Origin: Enterococcus asini ATCC 700915
GTDB taxonomy: Bacteria; Bacillota; Bacilli; Lactobacillales; Enterococcaceae
Reading direction: 5' to 3'
Length of the DNA: 64,000 nt
Assembly (NCBI RefSeq): GCF_000407365.1
Contig: NZ_ASVU01000002.1
Location: forward strand, 62,001-126,000
The notes under the pieces were generated by a model that was not told the DNA's origin, did no database searches, and worked only from the letters and a program-made list of their open reading frames with translations. Shown here piece after piece: positions 45,567 to 56,853 of the stretch. The number at the start of each line of letters is the position of its first letter. The first letter of the stretch is position 1. Position numbers and translations under genes: made by a program.

Positions 45567-48500
45567 ATGTCAGAAAAAACCCAAAAATTTGCAATCCTGT
45601 TAGAACAGGCGGGGCTAGATGACGCCCAACGACAAGAACTAGAAGCCGCCCAGGGCCGAATCGAAGAAGTCATCGTACATAAAAAATCCCGTATCTGGGA
45701 GTTCACCCTCGGCTTTCAAAAAATCTTACCTATCGAACTGTATCAAAGTTTGTTGCAGAAGGTGAGCTTGGCCTTTCAAGAAATCGCCCAAGTTCAGATC
45801 AATATACAGACAGAAGCCACGGTTTTGGACGAAGCATTGCTCCAAGACTACTGGCCTTTTGTCTTGTCTGATCAAGACTGTAATACGAAAGTCGTGGCTC
45901 AGACCATCAAGAACCAACTACCTGTGGTGGATGGAAAAAAGGTCGTTCTTTCCTTTACCAATGAAGCCATCATTCCCCATATTGTGGACAATTATTTTCC
46001 TTTAATGGAAGCCCGCTATCAGAAGATGGGCTTTCCTAAGTTTCGCTTAGAAGCTCGCTACGATGCGGAGCAAGGCAAAGCCGCAGAAGAACAACTGGCG
46101 GCGCGCAAAGCAGAACAAGCGGAAGTCATGATGCAACAAGCCATGGAAAATATCGCTGCCCATGAAAAGCAGAAGAAGGAAAAACCAGCACCGGTTTTGG
46201 CTGGTCCTGTGCAATTAGGGCGCAATATCCCGGCAGAAGAAGCCATCTTGCCAATGATCAATATCATTGAAGAAGAACGACGAGTCACCATTGAAGGCTA
46301 TGTCTTTGATGTGGAAGTTCGGGAACTGCGCACTAAGCGAAAGATTTTAACGGTGAAAATCACCGACTATACATCTTCTTTTATCGTGAAGAAATTCTCC
46401 AATGGGGAAAAAGACGAGCAAATCTTTGACAATATCACCAAAGGCATGTGGTTAAAAGTCCGAGGGAGCATCCAAGAAGATACCTTCCAACGAGATTTGG
46501 TCATGTTTGCCCAAGACTTGGTGGAAGTCAAGCATCCCCCAAGGAAAGACTACGCTCCCGATGATGAAAAACGGGTGGAACTGCATTTGCATTCCAATAT
46601 GAGTACCATGGATGCTACTAACTCCATCGGGGATTTGGTAGCTCAAGCGGCTAAATGGGGACATAAAGCCATTGCTATCACCGATCACGGTGGGGCCCAA
46701 GGCTTTCCTGACGCCCATAGTGCCGGGAAAAAGCACGGAGTCAAGATACTCTATGGGGTCGAAGCCAATGTGGTGGATGATGGTGTACCAGTCGCTTACA
46801 ACCCGGCTCATATCTCCTTAACGGATGCGACCTACGTGGTCTTTGACGTGGAAACCACCGGGCTGTCTGCAGTCTACAATACGATCATTGAACTGGCTGC
46901 TGTGAAGATGCACAAGGGAAATGTCATTGAAACCTTCGATGAATTCATCGATCCTGGGCATCCTCTTTCTAAAACCACGGTGGAACTAACCGGTATCACC
47001 GATGAAATGGTGCGAGGCTCTTTACCGGAACGAGAAGTCATGGAGCGCTTCACGGAGTTTGCCAAAGATTCGATCTTAGTGGCCCACAATGCTTCCTTTG
47101 ATATGGGCTTTATCAATACCACTTACAAGCGCTTGAACTTACCAGAAGCGGTCAACCCTGTTATTGATACTTTGGAATTGGCCCGATATTTGTACCCGCA
47201 GTTTAAACGGTTCGGTCTAGGAGTCTTGTCGAAGAAATTCGGCGTAGGTCTGGAACAACATCACCGGGCGATTTATGACTCAGAAGCCACGGGACATTTG
47301 GCCTGGATCTTTGTTAAAGAAGCCATGGAAAATCACGAAATGTTTTACCATGACGATTTAAACCGTCACGTGGGCGGGGAAAACTCCTATAAAGCGGCTC
47401 GACCATTTCATGCGACGATTATGGCCCAGACGCAAGCCGGGCTGAAGAATCTCTTTAAGTTGATTTCACTTGGAAATGTGAAGTACTACCACGGGGGCGT
47501 ACCCCGGATTCCGCGCTCGGAATTAGTCAAATTGCGAGAAGGTTTATTAGTGGGAACGGCTTGTGACAAAGGGGAGGTCTTCGTGGCCATGATGCAAAAA
47601 GGTGCAGAGGCTGCCCGGGAGTTGGCGAAGTTTTACGACTATATTGAAATCATGCCGAAAGCCGTCTATGCGCCTTTGATTGAACAAGAACTGGTGAAAG
47701 ACGAAAGCGACCTAGAAGAAATTATTAAAAACTTGATTACCATTGGCAAAGAACTAGGAAAGCCAGTGGTGGCTACCGGGAACGTTCACTATCTCAACGA
47801 AGAAGATGGGGTTTACCGGAAAATCTTAGTCAATTCCATGGGTGGGGCGAATCCTTTGAATCGTCACAGCTTGCCAGATGTGCATTTTCGGACCACGGAT
47901 GAAATGTTGACGGCTTTCCAATTTTTAGGGCCTGAATTGGCCAAAGAAGTCGTAGTGGAAAATCCCAATAAAATCGTAGATATGTGTGACACGATTATTC
48001 CGGTGAAAGACAAACTTTACACGCCGAAAATCCCTGGTTCCGAACAAGAAATCACGGATTTGTCTTACAATCGTGCTCGAGAACTTTACGGGGATCCTTT
48101 GCCGGAAATCGTGGAAAAACGCTTGAAGAAAGAGTTGGACTCTATCATCGGCAATGGCTTTTCCGTGATTTACTTGATTTCCCAAAAACTGGTGCACAAG
48201 AGTAACGAAGATGGCTATTTGGTTGGTTCTCGGGGGTCTGTAGGGTCGAGTTTCGTTGCCACCATGACTGGGATTACCGAGGTCAATCCCTTGGCGCCTC
48301 ATTACTATTGTCCAGAATGTCAGTATTCCGAGTTTTATGAGGATGGCTCCTATGGTTCTGGTTTTGATATGCCGGAAAAAGCCTGTCCGAAATGTGGGGC
48401 CCGGCTGAAAAAAGACGGTCACGATATTCCCTTTGAAACCTTCTTAGGATTCCACGGGGATAAGGTTCCCGATATTGATTTGAACTTTTCTGGGGAATAC

Positions 48501-49916
48501 CAACCACAAGCCCATAACTACACCAAGGTCCTCTTTGGGGAAGACTACGTGTATCGGGCGGGGACAATCGGTACCGTGGCAGACAAGACCGCCTATGGTT
48601 ATGTGAAGGGCTACGAGCGGGACCACAACTTGCGCCTAAGAGGAGCGGAAATCGATCGTTTGGCCCAAGGTGCCACCGGGGTTAAACGAACTACCGGGCA
48701 GCACCCAGGGGGGATTATCGTTATCCCCGACTATATGGATGTTTACGATTTTACGCCGATTCAGTATCCCGCAGACGATTTGAATGCGGAATGGCGCACG
48801 ACCCACTTTGATTTCCACTCCATTCATGACAATATTTTGAAACTCGATATTCTCGGACACGATGATCCCACCGTAATTCGGATGTTACAAGATTTATCCG
48901 GGATTGATCCGAAGACGATTCCTACAGACGATCCTGAGGTCATGCGGATTTTTGAGTCCCCAGAAGTACTAGGGGTGACTCCCGAACAGATTGGCTCGGA
49001 TACTGGGACTTTGGGGATTCCCGAGTTTGGGACGCGCTTTGTTCGAGGAATGTTAAATGAAACCCATCCTACCACCTTTGCTGAACTGCTTCAGATTTCT
49101 GGATTGTCCCACGGGACCGACGTGTGGTTAGGCAATGCGGAAGAAATCATTCGTCAAGGACAAGCCACACTGGCAGAAGTAATCGGTTGTCGGGATGATA
49201 TCATGGTCTATCTGATGCATGCGGGGCTTGACTCCGGGATGGCCTTTACCATTATGGAAACCGTGCGGAAAGGGCAATGGAGTAAAATCGACGATGAGAA
49301 GCGGAATACTTTCTTGGCCGCTATGAAAGAAAATAGCGTGCCAGACTGGTATATCGATTCTTGTTCCAAGATCAAGTACATGTTCCCGAAAGCCCATGCG
49401 GCGGCCTACGTGCTTATGGCTTTGCGGGTAGCGTATTTCAAAGTGTATCATCCGATTTTGTATTACTGTGCGTACTTCTCTGTGCGAGCGACAGACTTTG
49501 ATCTGATTGCCATGTCTCGGGGGAAGGATGCCGTTAAAGAACGGATGAAAGAAATCAACGACAAAGGAATGGACGCTTCCACCAAAGAAAAGAACCTTTT
49601 GACAGTATTGGAGTTGGCCAATGAAATGTTGGAACGGGGCTTTGAATTTGGCATGATTGACCTGTACAAATCCGATGCGGTAAATTTTGTAATCGACGGC
49701 AACCGTTTGATTGCACCCTTTAGAGCCGTACCGAGTCTTGGGGACAACGTGGCCAAACAGATTGTGGAAGCCCGCAAAGATGGTCCTTTCTTGTCCAAAG
49801 AGGACTTGGCAAAACGGGGGAAAGTCTCCCAGACCTTGATTGATTACATGACTGAAAATGGGGTTTTGAAAGGCTTGCCTGATGAAAACCAACTTTCCCT
49901 TTTTGATATGTTTTAA
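45567..49916 (+). CDS. polC: DNA polymerase III PolC, Gram-positive type
   Basis: The 1449-residue replicative polymerase of Firmicutes. An OB-type region near residues 235-330 precedes a PHP domain ([16 protein letters not shown]) interrupted by a DEDD proofreading exonuclease (VFDVETTGL near residue 425). The polymerase palm includes [20 protein letters not shown] and [13 protein letters not shown], and CPKCG forms a zinc knuckle. AGGAGGCAG before ATG-TCA-GAA fixes the start. Identity is firm. Confidence 0.98.
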   Translation: MSEKTQKFAILLEQAGLDDAQRQELEAAQGRIEEVIVHKKSRIWEFTLGFQKILPIELYQSLLQKVSLAFQEIAQVQINIQTEATVLDEALLQDYWPFVLSDQDCNTKVVAQTIKNQLPVVDGKKVVLSFTNEAIIPHIVDNYFPLMEARYQKMGFPKFRLEARYDAEQGKAAEEQLAARKAEQAEVMMQQAMENIAAHEKQKKEKPAPVLAGPVQLGRNIPAEEAILPMINIIEEERRVTIEGYVFDVEVRELRTKRKILTVKITDYTSSFIVKKFSNGEKDEQIFDNITKGMWLKVRGSIQEDTFQRDLVMFAQDLVEVKHPPRKDYAPDDEKRVELHLHSNMSTMDATNSIGDLVAQAAKWGHKAIAITDHGGAQGFPDAHSAGKKHGVKILYGVEANVVDDGVPVAYNPAHISLTDATYVVFDVETTGLSAVYNTIIELAAVKMHKGNVIETFDEFIDPGHPLSKTTVELTGITDEMVRGSLPEREVMERFTEFAKDSILVAHNASFDMGFINTTYKRLNLPEAVNPVIDTLELARYLYPQFKRFGLGVLSKKFGVGLEQHHRAIYDSEATGHLAWIFVKEAMENHEMFYHDDLNRHVGGENSYKAARPFHATIMAQTQAGLKNLFKLISLGNVKYYHGGVPRIPRSELVKLREGLLVGTACDKGEVFVAMMQKGAEAARELAKFYDYIEIMPKAVYAPLIEQELVKDESDLEEIIKNLITIGKELGKPVVATGNVHYLNEEDGVYRKILVNSMGGANPLNRHSLPDVHFRTTDEMLTAFQFLGPELAKEVVVENPNKIVDMCDTIIPVKDKLYTPKIPGSEQEITDLSYNRARELYGDPLPEIVEKRLKKELDSIIGNGFSVIYLISQKLVHKSNEDGYLVGSRGSVGSSFVATMTGITEVNPLAPHYYCPECQYSEFYEDGSYGSGFDMPEKACPKCGARLKKDGHDIPFETFLGFHGDKVPDIDLNFSGEYQPQAHNYTKVLFGEDYVYRAGTIGTVADKTAYGYVKGYERDHNLRLRGAEIDRLAQGATGVKRTTGQHPGGIIVIPDYMDVYDFTPIQYPADDLNAEWRTTHFDFHSIHDNILKLDILGHDDPTVIRMLQDLSGIDPKTIPTDDPEVMRIFESPEVLGVTPEQIGSDTGTLGIPEFGTRFVRGMLNETHPTTFAELLQISGLSHGTDVWLGNAEEIIRQGQATLAEVIGCRDDIMVYLMHAGLDSGMAFTIMETVRKGQWSKIDDEKRNTFLAAMKENSVPDWYIDSCSKIKYMFPKAHAAAYVLMALRVAYFKVYHPILYYCAYFSVRATDFDLIAMSRGKDAVKERMKEINDKGMDASTKEKNLLTVLELANEMLERGFEFGMIDLYKSDAVNFVIDGNRLIAPFRAVPSLGDNVAKQIVEARKDGPFLSKEDLAKRGKVSQTLIDYMTENGVLKGLPDENQLSLFDMF

Positions 49917-49932
49917 ACAATTTGAAAAACGA

Positions 49933-49975
49933 AAAGCCGAAGCACAGCAGACGCGCTGTGCTTCGGCTTTTTTTA
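49933..49975 (+). terminator. Terminator after polC
   Basis: AAAGCCGAAGCACAGC and GCTGTGCTTCGGCTTT form a 16-bp perfect stem followed by Ts. Confidence 0.92.
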
Positions 49976-50090
49976 TGGGAATCGCTAATTAGTGGGCTTT
50001 TTCAAGGGTTCAAAGTTGTCAAAAAATCTGGAAATGGTTACTCTAAAGATAAGCGATGTTGTTATTAGTTTAGCGAAGGAGGCTATTTTC

Positions 50091-51056
50091 ATGGATCGTG
50101 AAAAGAAAACGTATTTGCAAGCTTTATGCAACAAAGAAGGTGTGATTAACGCATTGGCCATTGACCAGCGGGGATCACTGAAGAAAATGATTGAAAAGGA
50201 CAAAGGTGCACCGGCGACCGACGAAGAAGTAATAGACTTTAAGAAAATTGCTTCTGAAGAGCTGACAAAATACGCCTCGGCTATTTTATTGGATCCGGAT
50301 TACGGGATTCCTGCCGGGAAGGCCCGGAATGCAGAAGCAGGGTTGCTGACATCCTATGAAAAAACAGGTTACGACGGTTCCGGCGATCAACGCTTCCCAG
50401 ACCTTTTGGATCACTGGTCTGCCAAACGAATTAAAGAGCTAGGGTCTGATGCGGTGAAATTCTTGCTGTATTACGATGTGGATGAAGATAAAGCAATTAA
50501 CGACCAGAAACAAGCTTTTGTGGAACGTATTGGGGCGGAATGTAAAGCGGAAGGGATTCCGTTATTTGTAGAATTAATCGCCTACGATGGCAATCAACCG
50601 ACAAATGATTTGGCCTTTGCCAAGAAAAAACCACGGAAAGTTTTGACCATGATGAAAGAATTTGCCAAAGAGCGTTATGGCATCGATGTCTTAAAGATGG
50701 AAGTGCCGGTGAACATGGCCTTTGTGGAAGGTTTTGCCAAAGGGGAGGTCGCTTATACCAAGGCCGAAGCACAAGCCTATTTCAAAGAACAAGGGGAGAT
50801 TACGGACAAGCCTTATATCTTCTTAAGCGCCGGAGTGTCCACGGAGTTGTTCCGGGAGACCTTGATCTTTGCCGGTAAAGCCGGGGCACGCTTTAGTGGA
50901 GTGCTTTGTGGCCGGGCTACTTGGGCAGAAGGATTGCCTCCTTACGTGAAAGAAGGGGAAGAAGCCTGTCGCCAGTGGATGCGCAGCCAAGGCCGGGCAG
51001 ACATTGAAGCCTTGAATGATATCTTGAAAGTGTATGCGACCCCAATTCAATTTTAA
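50091..51056 (+). CDS. lacD: Tagatose 1,6-bisphosphate aldolase
   Basis: Cleaves tagatose-1,6-bisphosphate to dihydroxyacetone phosphate and glyceraldehyde-3-phosphate. The 321-residue class I aldolase starts with ALCNKEGVINALAIDQRGSL and includes YGIDVLKMEVPVN with the Schiff-base lysine. GAAGGAGG before the ATG sets the start. The other tagatose genes (lacABC) are not nearby, so this is a lone LacD-type aldolase with its own promoter and terminators. Confidence 0.92.
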   Translation: MDREKKTYLQALCNKEGVINALAIDQRGSLKKMIEKDKGAPATDEEVIDFKKIASEELTKYASAILLDPDYGIPAGKARNAEAGLLTSYEKTGYDGSGDQRFPDLLDHWSAKRIKELGSDAVKFLLYYDVDEDKAINDQKQAFVERIGAECKAEGIPLFVELIAYDGNQPTNDLAFAKKKPRKVLTMMKEFAKERYGIDVLKMEVPVNMAFVEGFAKGEVAYTKAEAQAYFKEQGEITDKPYIFLSAGVSTELFRETLIFAGKAGARFSGVLCGRATWAEGLPPYVKEGEEACRQWMRSQGRADIEALNDILKVYATPIQF

Positions 51057-51061
51057 ACAGT

Positions 51062-51103
51062 AAAAAGCAGTCGTTCCCAAAATCGGGGACGACTGCTTTT
51101 TTT
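51062..51103. terminator. Bidirectional terminator
   Basis: AAAAAGCAGTCGTTCCC pairs with GGGACGACTGCTTTTT, with one bulge; it separates convergent lacD and the methyltransferase gene. Confidence 0.88.
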
Positions 51104-51120
51104 GACTTGTACCGGCATTA

Positions 51121-52500
51121 TTAGTTCCGTTTCTGTAATTTTACCACCACTTCGCAGCGGGCAGTTTGAGGGAACATATCCACGGACTGAAGGTAGTCCA
51201 CTTGGTACGTATGCGCGAGGTCTGCCAAATCCCGAGCTAAAGTGGAGACGTTACAAGAAATGTAGACAAGTTTTTCTACGGGATATTGTAGCAGCGCCTT
51301 CTTTAACTGATTGTCCAAGCCGGTCCGGGGAGGGTCCACTAGAATGGCGTCTGGACGGAAGCCTTCCTTAAGCCAGCGAGGTAAGACTTCTTCCGCTGTA
51401 CCCACGGTGTAATGGGCATTGTCATACTTCATGTTGCGAGCATTTTGTTGGGCGTCGGCAATGGCTTCAGGAATCACATCCATGCCTCGGACTTCTTTGA
51501 CCAAAGGCGCTAGACTCAGGCCAATCGTACCCACGCCACAGTAAGCATCCACTAAGCGCTCGTCACCTTGTAAGTCCAAAGCTTTGGCGGCTTCTTGATA
51601 CAAAACTGCGGTTTGGCGAGGGTTCAGCTGGTAAAAGGCCCGGGCGGACAGGTCGAATTGTAGTTCGTTGACCTGTTCGTGAATCGTTTCTTTGCCCCAG
51701 AGATGCACGGTTTCGTCTCCCATGACCAAAGAGGTTTGTTTTTTCTGGATGTTTTGCATAATGGAGACGACCTTAGGCAAGAGCTCCGTGATTTCTCGAA
51801 TCAGTGCATTTTTTTGTGGCAGTTTCGGGGTACTGGTCACAAAAGTTACTTGTAATTCCCCGGTTGCTTGGCCAACTCGAACGACCAGCGTCTTCACAAT
51901 ACCGGAGTTTTTCTTTTCGTCGTAAATCGGGGTTTGGTATTTCGTCAAGAGTTGCACCAAGACATTTAAGGCTGATTGGGTGGCGGGCATTTGCACGAGG
52001 CAGTCGTCAATGGCAACCAGCTGATGACTATTGCGCTCGTACAGGCCGGCTTCGGCTTTTTGCAAGCGCTCGTTGTAGCGCAGTTGAAATTGGGCCTTGT
52101 TGCGATAGTGCCACGGATCTTCCATGCCAATCGTCGGCCGTAAAGAATACGTTTCCCAGCCTTGAGGTTTGAACTTGGCCAAGGATTGACGCAAAAGATC
52201 TTTTTTAAAGCGCAGTTGCGCCTGATAGTCTAAGTGTTGCAACTGGCAGCCACCGCAACGATCATAAAAAGGACAAGGAGGCGTAACTCGCTCCGGACTG
52301 GCTTGTAAGATTTTGACCAGTTCCCCTTCTAAGTAGCGGCTTTCGGTTTTTGTCACTTTGACTTGGACTTCTTCTTTAGGTAAGGCTCCAGGTACGAAGA
52401 TGATCGTCCGGCGGTAATAGCCGATGCCTTCTCCGTTGATACCTAGACGTTTGATTTGGATTTTTAAGGTCTGACCGACTTTAGCGGCGACTTGTGACAT
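51121..52500 (-). CDS. rlmD: 23S rRNA uracil-5 methyltransferase (RlmD/RlmCD type)
   Basis: A 459-residue SAM-dependent enzyme with an N-terminal TRAM domain, an iron-sulfur cluster motif CPFYDRCGGCQLQHL near residue 75 plus a later Cys in DDCLVQMPA, the SAM site VDAYCGVGTIGLSLA and the catalytic cysteine in YISCNVSTLARDLADL. In Bacilli RlmCD methylates U747 and U1939. It stands alone between the lacD terminator and divergent recX. Confidence 0.93.
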   Translation of the reverse strand: MSQVAAKVGQTLKIQIKRLGINGEGIGYYRRTIIFVPGALPKEEVQVKVTKTESRYLEGELVKILQASPERVTPPCPFYDRCGGCQLQHLDYQAQLRFKKDLLRQSLAKFKPQGWETYSLRPTIGMEDPWHYRNKAQFQLRYNERLQKAEAGLYERNSHQLVAIDDCLVQMPATQSALNVLVQLLTKYQTPIYDEKKNSGIVKTLVVRVGQATGELQVTFVTSTPKLPQKNALIREITELLPKVVSIMQNIQKKQTSLVMGDETVHLWGKETIHEQVNELQFDLSARAFYQLNPRQTAVLYQEAAKALDLQGDERLVDAYCGVGTIGLSLAPLVKEVRGMDVIPEAIADAQQNARNMKYDNAHYTVGTAEEVLPRWLKEGFRPDAILVDPPRTGLDNQLKKALLQYPVEKLVYISCNVSTLARDLADLAHTYQVDYLQSVDMFPQTARCEVVVKLQKRN

Positions 52501-52624
52501 AGGCTTCCCTCATTTCTAAATTTCCCCACTATTCTAACACAAACCGCCAGAAGAAAAAGCCTTTTTGTGTTACACTAGAATGTGTGTTCTCATAGAAGTT
52601 CAACGTTTGGAAAGGATGACAAAA

Positions 52625-53419
52625 ATGCTGACGATCACCGGCTTAGCCAAAGAAAAGAATCTCTTCAAAGTAACCTTTTCCAACCACGAGACTTTGCTAG
52701 TTTCAGAAGATCAATTGGTGCGCCATCGGTTACTAAAAGGCCAAGAAATTTCAGAAGCAGAATTGCGAGAATTAAAAGACAGCAGTCGCTTTGATTTAGG
52801 CTTACAGGAAAGCTATCGCTATATCAGCTACCAGCTCCGTTCGGAAAAAGAAGTGGACCAGTTTTTAAAGGAGCATGAGCTGCTTTTAAAAGACCGAAAA
52901 AAAGTCATTGAACGCTTGAAAGAGCTGAATTTGGTCAATGACAAAATCTATGCCGAGAGCTACGTTCGAACCCAAATGCGCCTTTCCGGAAAAGGCCCGG
53001 GGGCGATTCGCCAGCAGTTACTGAAAAAGGGCATTAAAGGCGCGACGGCGGAAGATGCTTTGGCGCTTTATGAGGAAAAAGAACAACTGGCGGTGGCTTT
53101 GCATACCGGTGAAAAAGCCCTGCGCCGGATTCATGGAAAAAGCTTTAAGGAAACCGGCCAAAAACTGCGCCAAAGTTTGATGCAAAAAGGCTTTGGTCCT
53201 GAAGAAATCAATCAAGTTTTAGCCGAATTATTAGTGGAAAAAGATCAGGAAGCAGAAAATGCCGCCTTGGAAAAAGAAGCAGACAAACTCTGGCGACGTC
53301 ACCAAAGTAAGCCCCGGGAAAAACGCAATCAAAAAATCAAACAAAGCCTGTATCAAAAGGGCTTTGACTTAACGGCGATTCAACAATATCTTGACAGTAA
53401 GGAAGAAATGGATGACTAA
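52625..53419 (+). CDS. recX: RecX, RecA regulator
   Basis: A protein of about 264 residues with three-helix repeats characteristic of RecX: ALRYISYQLRSEKEVDQFL-type block near residue 65, LSGKGPGAIRQQLLKKGI near 125 and RQSLMQKGFGPEEINQVL near 185. RecX binds and limits RecA filaments. AAAGGA nine bases upstream selects the internal ATG. It overlaps mutY by eight bases, so the two repair genes are coupled. Confidence 0.92.
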   Translation: MLTITGLAKEKNLFKVTFSNHETLLVSEDQLVRHRLLKGQEISEAELRELKDSSRFDLGLQESYRYISYQLRSEKEVDQFLKEHELLLKDRKKVIERLKELNLVNDKIYAESYVRTQMRLSGKGPGAIRQQLLKKGIKGATAEDALALYEEKEQLAVALHTGEKALRRIHGKSFKETGQKLRQSLMQKGFGPEEINQVLAELLVEKDQEAENAALEKEADKLWRRHQSKPREKRNQKIKQSLYQKGFDLTAIQQYLDSKEEMDD

Positions 53420-54575
53420 TTGGGAACGATTGACACCACAAGAAATCAAAGAGTTGCAAGAGGACTTTTTGGATTGGTATGATGCCCATCAACGAAACTT
53501 GCCTTGGCGGGAAAACCACGATCCTTATCGGATTTGGATTTCGGAAATCATGTTGCAACAAACCCGTGTGGTCACGGTAATCGACTATTTCTATCGCTTT
53601 ATGGAGGCTTTTCCCGATATTGCTACCTTGGCTAGTGCCCCGGAAGAGCAGCTCCTAAAACTTTGGGAAGGTTTGGGCTATTATTCCCGGGCTCGGAATA
53701 TCCAAGCCGCAGCCCAGGAGATAGTGGCTCATTACAATGGGCAAATGCCTCAAACAATCGAGGAAATCAGCAGTCTTAAAGGCATCGGGCCTTACACGGC
53801 GGGGGCGATTGCCAGTATTGCCTTTGGTTTGCCAGAGCCAGCCATTGACGGTAACGTTATGCGCGTGATCAGCCGGCTTTTTACCATTCAAGCAGATATC
53901 GCCAAGCCTGCCAGCCGCAAAGTATTTGATCAAGCCATGCGTAAAATATTACCTCCTGAGGCTCCCGGAGATTTTAATCAGGCCTTGATGGACTTAGGCT
54001 CCAGTATTTGTACGCCTACCAGTCCTCAGTGTATGGAGTGTCCTTTGCAAAACTATTGCCAAGCCTATGAGACAGACACTGTGGCGCAGTATCCAGTGAA
54101 GTCAAAGAAGCAACCTCCAAAGCCGGTTTATTACTTGGCTTATTGCTTGCAAAATCAAAAAGGGGAGTACTTGCTGGTCCAGCGGCCAGAGACGGGACTA
54201 TTGGCAAAGATGTGGACCTTTCCCTTAGTAGAAGTCACCCAAGAAGAGTATCGGCGCTATCAGTTGGCTTATGAAGAAGGACAGCTTGTCTTAGACTTAG
54301 TCGCAGAAGACGCTGTGCCCGCATTGCCAGTCTGGTCAGAAGCTGTACCTAGCGTCGTCTGGCAAACCCGGCATCTAGGAGAAATCAGTCATATTTTCAG
54401 CCATTTGAAGTGGCATGTTTTATTATTTTATGGCCGCGTAACGAAGGAACAAAAATTGCCGGAAGGAGCTCGTTGGGTGGCTGGGGCCAACTTTGACCAG
54501 TATGTTTTTCCAAAGCCGCAACAGAAATTAGTAGCACTCTGGCAGAAAAATAGGAGCAATAACAAAGATTTCTAG
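53412..54575 (+). CDS. mutY: A/G-specific adenine glycosylase MutY
   Basis: Removes adenine opposite 8-oxoguanine. The 387-residue enzyme has the catalytic E in SEIMLQQTRVVTVIDYF, the helix-hairpin-helix LKGIGPYTAGAIASI with the catalytic Asp in AIDGNV, a [4Fe-4S] cluster CTPTSPQCMECPLQNYC, and a C-terminal NUDIX-like recognition domain. It overlaps recX. Confidence 0.95.
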   Translation: MTNWERLTPQEIKELQEDFLDWYDAHQRNLPWRENHDPYRIWISEIMLQQTRVVTVIDYFYRFMEAFPDIATLASAPEEQLLKLWEGLGYYSRARNIQAAAQEIVAHYNGQMPQTIEEISSLKGIGPYTAGAIASIAFGLPEPAIDGNVMRVISRLFTIQADIAKPASRKVFDQAMRKILPPEAPGDFNQALMDLGSSICTPTSPQCMECPLQNYCQAYETDTVAQYPVKSKKQPPKPVYYLAYCLQNQKGEYLLVQRPETGLLAKMWTFPLVEVTQEEYRRYQLAYEEGQLVLDLVAEDAVPALPVWSEAVPSVVWQTRHLGEISHIFSHLKWHVLLFYGRVTKEQKLPEGARWVAGANFDQYVFPKPQQKLVALWQKNRSNNKDF

Positions 54576-54665
54576 TCAAGTTAGGCTTTTATTGATATAA
54601 TATTTTCGATGTCGGTGTAATTTCATCCGAACGACTGCAAGCATGCTTGCGAGAGAAGGGTATCT

Positions 54666-55199
54666 ATGCGAATTCCGAAAGAAGGAGAATTTGTAACGAT
54701 TCAAAGTTACAAACATGATGGCAATTTGCACCGAACGTGGCGGGATACGATGGTTTTAAAGACCAGCGAATACTCGATGATTGGCGTGAACGACCACACT
54801 TTGGTCACTGAATCAGATGGCCGCCGTTGGGTGACCCGAGAACCAGCGATTGTCTATTTCCATAAAAAGTGCTGGTTCAATGTAATCGCAATGATCAGAG
54901 AAAAGGGCGTTTCGTATTATTGTAACTTGGCCTCCCCCTTTTTACTTGACGAAGAGGCCTTGAAGTATATCGATTACGATCTCGATATCAAGGTTTTTCC
55001 TGATGGGGAAAAGCGGCTATTGGATGTGGATGAGTATGAGCTTCATAGTAAGATCATGGATTATCCCCAAGACATTGACTTTATTCTAAAGGAAAATGTC
55101 AAGATCCTGGTGGACTGGATCAATAATGGAAAAGGTCCCTTTTCCGAAGGCTATATCGATGTTTGGTATAACCGCTACAAGCAATTGTCTCAACGATAG
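54666..55199 (+). CDS. ntdP: Nucleoside tri/diphosphate phosphatase NtdP (DUF402)
   Basis: A 177-residue protein matching the DUF402/NtdP family: [22 protein letters not shown] opening, [20 protein letters not shown], and the acidic metal site [15 protein letters not shown]. Family members hydrolyse nucleoside tri- and diphosphates. A TATAAT box lies near 54594 and a 14-bp palindrome GCAAGCATGCTTGC in the leader at 54639-54652. Confidence 0.85.
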   Translation: MRIPKEGEFVTIQSYKHDGNLHRTWRDTMVLKTSEYSMIGVNDHTLVTESDGRRWVTREPAIVYFHKKCWFNVIAMIREKGVSYYCNLASPFLLDEEALKYIDYDLDIKVFPDGEKRLLDVDEYELHSKIMDYPQDIDFILKENVKILVDWINNGKGPFSEGYIDVWYNRYKQLSQR

Positions 55200-55238
55200 A
55201 AAAAAGTTACCGCTGGCCTAGGCTACGGTAACTTTTTT
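55200..55238 (+). terminator. Terminator after ntdP
   Basis: AAAAAGTTACCG pairs with CGGTAACTTTTTT around a 13-base loop. Confidence 0.88.
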
Positions 55239-55327
55239 CTATTTTTGTTTTTTTACGAAGGGGTATTTAAGACAAAGTTAAGCTAAATAAGGTATCATTT
55301 ATTCATAAACGTAAAGGATTGTGATCG

Positions 55328-56317
55328 ATGATGAAAAGAAAAAAGGCACTGTTGATCCCTTTTGCCGGCGTAATTGCGGCGGTAGTTTTTGTGGGGATGC
55401 ATTACCAAGAAGAACAGGCGAGCATCGTCACGAGCAGTGAGCAGGTGACTCAGACCAGCACCTCCAGTAGTGAGGAATCCTTGAGTCCCCGGACTACCAC
55501 CACGGTGAAAATGGTCAAAGTTTACGTAGATCCGGCTCTTTACGATACCGATGTGGAATCGGCGGCGGATTATGTATCTGTACATGAGACCACGGCTAGT
55601 GACAGCACCGTCTTAACCAAACTCCATCGGGGGGAATGGGCGACTTGGCTGGCCACAGAGGGTGACTACGTGAAAGTGCGGGCAGACTCTGGCAAAGAAG
55701 GTTATATTCCCAAAGACAATGCCCAGATTCAAGAGGTGAGCCAGACTTCTGCTCCTCGGACTTTAAGTGAACTACACATTGTGTTAGATGCCGGTCACGG
55801 CGGCATTGACAGTGGGGCCACCAGTCCCGATGAAAGTGTCTATGAAAAAGATCTGACTTTGAAAACCGTCAAAGCCGTGGGAAAATTACTAACAGAAAAT
55901 GGCGTGCAAGTGACCTATACACGAGATTCCGACGAAATGTTAGATTTGAGCGAAATCGTGGAACTATCGGAAGCGGCGCAACCAGATGTCTTTTTAAGCT
56001 TCCACTACGACAATTTTGATACAGATAATGGCTGGCAAGGCTTTACCACCTATCACTACTACCAAGAAGGGGAAGCCCTAGCCGATTTAGTCAGTCAAGA
56101 TTTGGGTGCAGAAATTGGACTATCCAATAACGGCGTGCGCACGGGTAATTACTATGTGATTCGTGAGAACAATCAGCCGGTTAGCTTGCTTTTGGAGCTA
56201 GGCTATTTAAACAGCGATACGGATTTGCCACAGATTACCCAAGAGGACTTTCCAGACAAAGTCGCCCAAGGCATTTTAACTGCCTTGACGAATTATGTAG
56301 CACAAAATAATGCATAA
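55328..56317 (+). CDS. N-acetylmuramoyl-L-alanine amidase with SH3-like domain
   Basis: A 329-residue exported or membrane-anchored cell-wall hydrolase. An N-terminal helix (residues 7-24) is followed by a Ser/Thr-rich linker, an SH3b domain (about 57-133) and an Amidase_3 domain starting IVLDAGHGGIDSGATS with the zinc His, E in VYEKDLTLKTVKAV and FLSFHYDN. It cuts the stem peptide from peptidoglycan. Two adjacent ATGs are possible starts. Confidence 0.92.
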   Translation: MMKRKKALLIPFAGVIAAVVFVGMHYQEEQASIVTSSEQVTQTSTSSSEESLSPRTTTTVKMVKVYVDPALYDTDVESAADYVSVHETTASDSTVLTKLHRGEWATWLATEGDYVKVRADSGKEGYIPKDNAQIQEVSQTSAPRTLSELHIVLDAGHGGIDSGATSPDESVYEKDLTLKTVKAVGKLLTENGVQVTYTRDSDEMLDLSEIVELSEAAQPDVFLSFHYDNFDTDNGWQGFTTYHYYQEGEALADLVSQDLGAEIGLSNNGVRTGNYYVIRENNQPVSLLLELGYLNSDTDLPQITQEDFPDKVAQGILTALTNYVAQNNA

Positions 56318-56357
56318 AAATGAGCCTCGGGACCTTGTAAGTCTCGAGGCTCATTTT
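56316..56357. terminator. Bidirectional terminator
   Basis: AAAAATGAGCCTCG pairs with CGAGGCTCATTTTT. It separates convergent amidase and acetyltransferase genes. Confidence 0.88.
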
Positions 56358-56818
56358 TAAATCAAGCTTTTATGATATTGATATTTGCAAGGTTGGTAGC
56401 CTTGCTTCGTGTAAAATTCCCGTAAGTCATTGACGGCCCAGAAATCTAAGGTCAATTGAGGATAGTCATGTTCTTTGGCGAAGGTTTCCCCTTGAGCTAG
56501 GAGTGCTTCGGCAATTCCTTGTCCACGTAGATGATTTTTCGTCACAAGACCACTAATGTGTAGGGAACGTTCCAGGCGCACCAAATCATTTTCCCGTACC
56601 GGTAGTTCCTCTAGCCAGATAAAACCTACTGGCACCTCGTCTTGAAAAGCCAAGTAAAAATGATGCTCCCCACTAGCCAAAGCTTTGGCCACAATCTCAG
56701 AGTAGACGTGATCAGGGACCTTTTTAAACAGGTCGGAGTCCAGCTTGAGATGGTGTTCGTGGAGTTCCTTTAGCAAAGGGACAATCAATGAAGCGTCTTC
56801 ACAGGCCTTGATTTTCAT
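56357..56818 (-). CDS. GNAT-family N-acetyltransferase
   Basis: A 153-residue acetyltransferase with SGLVTKNHLRGQGIAEALL as the acetyl-CoA loop and LDFWAVNDLREFYTKQGYQP at the end. Substrate unknown. It follows the next GNAT gene on the same strand at 35 bases, so the pair is probably one transcript. Confidence 0.85.
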   Translation of the reverse strand: MKIKACEDASLIVPLLKELHEHHLKLDSDLFKKVPDHVYSEIVAKALASGEHHFYLAFQDEVPVGFIWLEELPVRENDLVRLERSLHISGLVTKNHLRGQGIAEALLAQGETFAKEHDYPQLTLDFWAVNDLREFYTKQGYQPCKYQYHKSLI

Positions 56819-56853
56819 AGGTAGTCTCCTTTAGAGGGAATAGGGGTGCTGTT

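Noticed and set aside
49128-49892. 254-codon minus-strand frame inside polC
   Set aside because: It is antisense to the highly conserved polymerase domain and has no start signal or family match.
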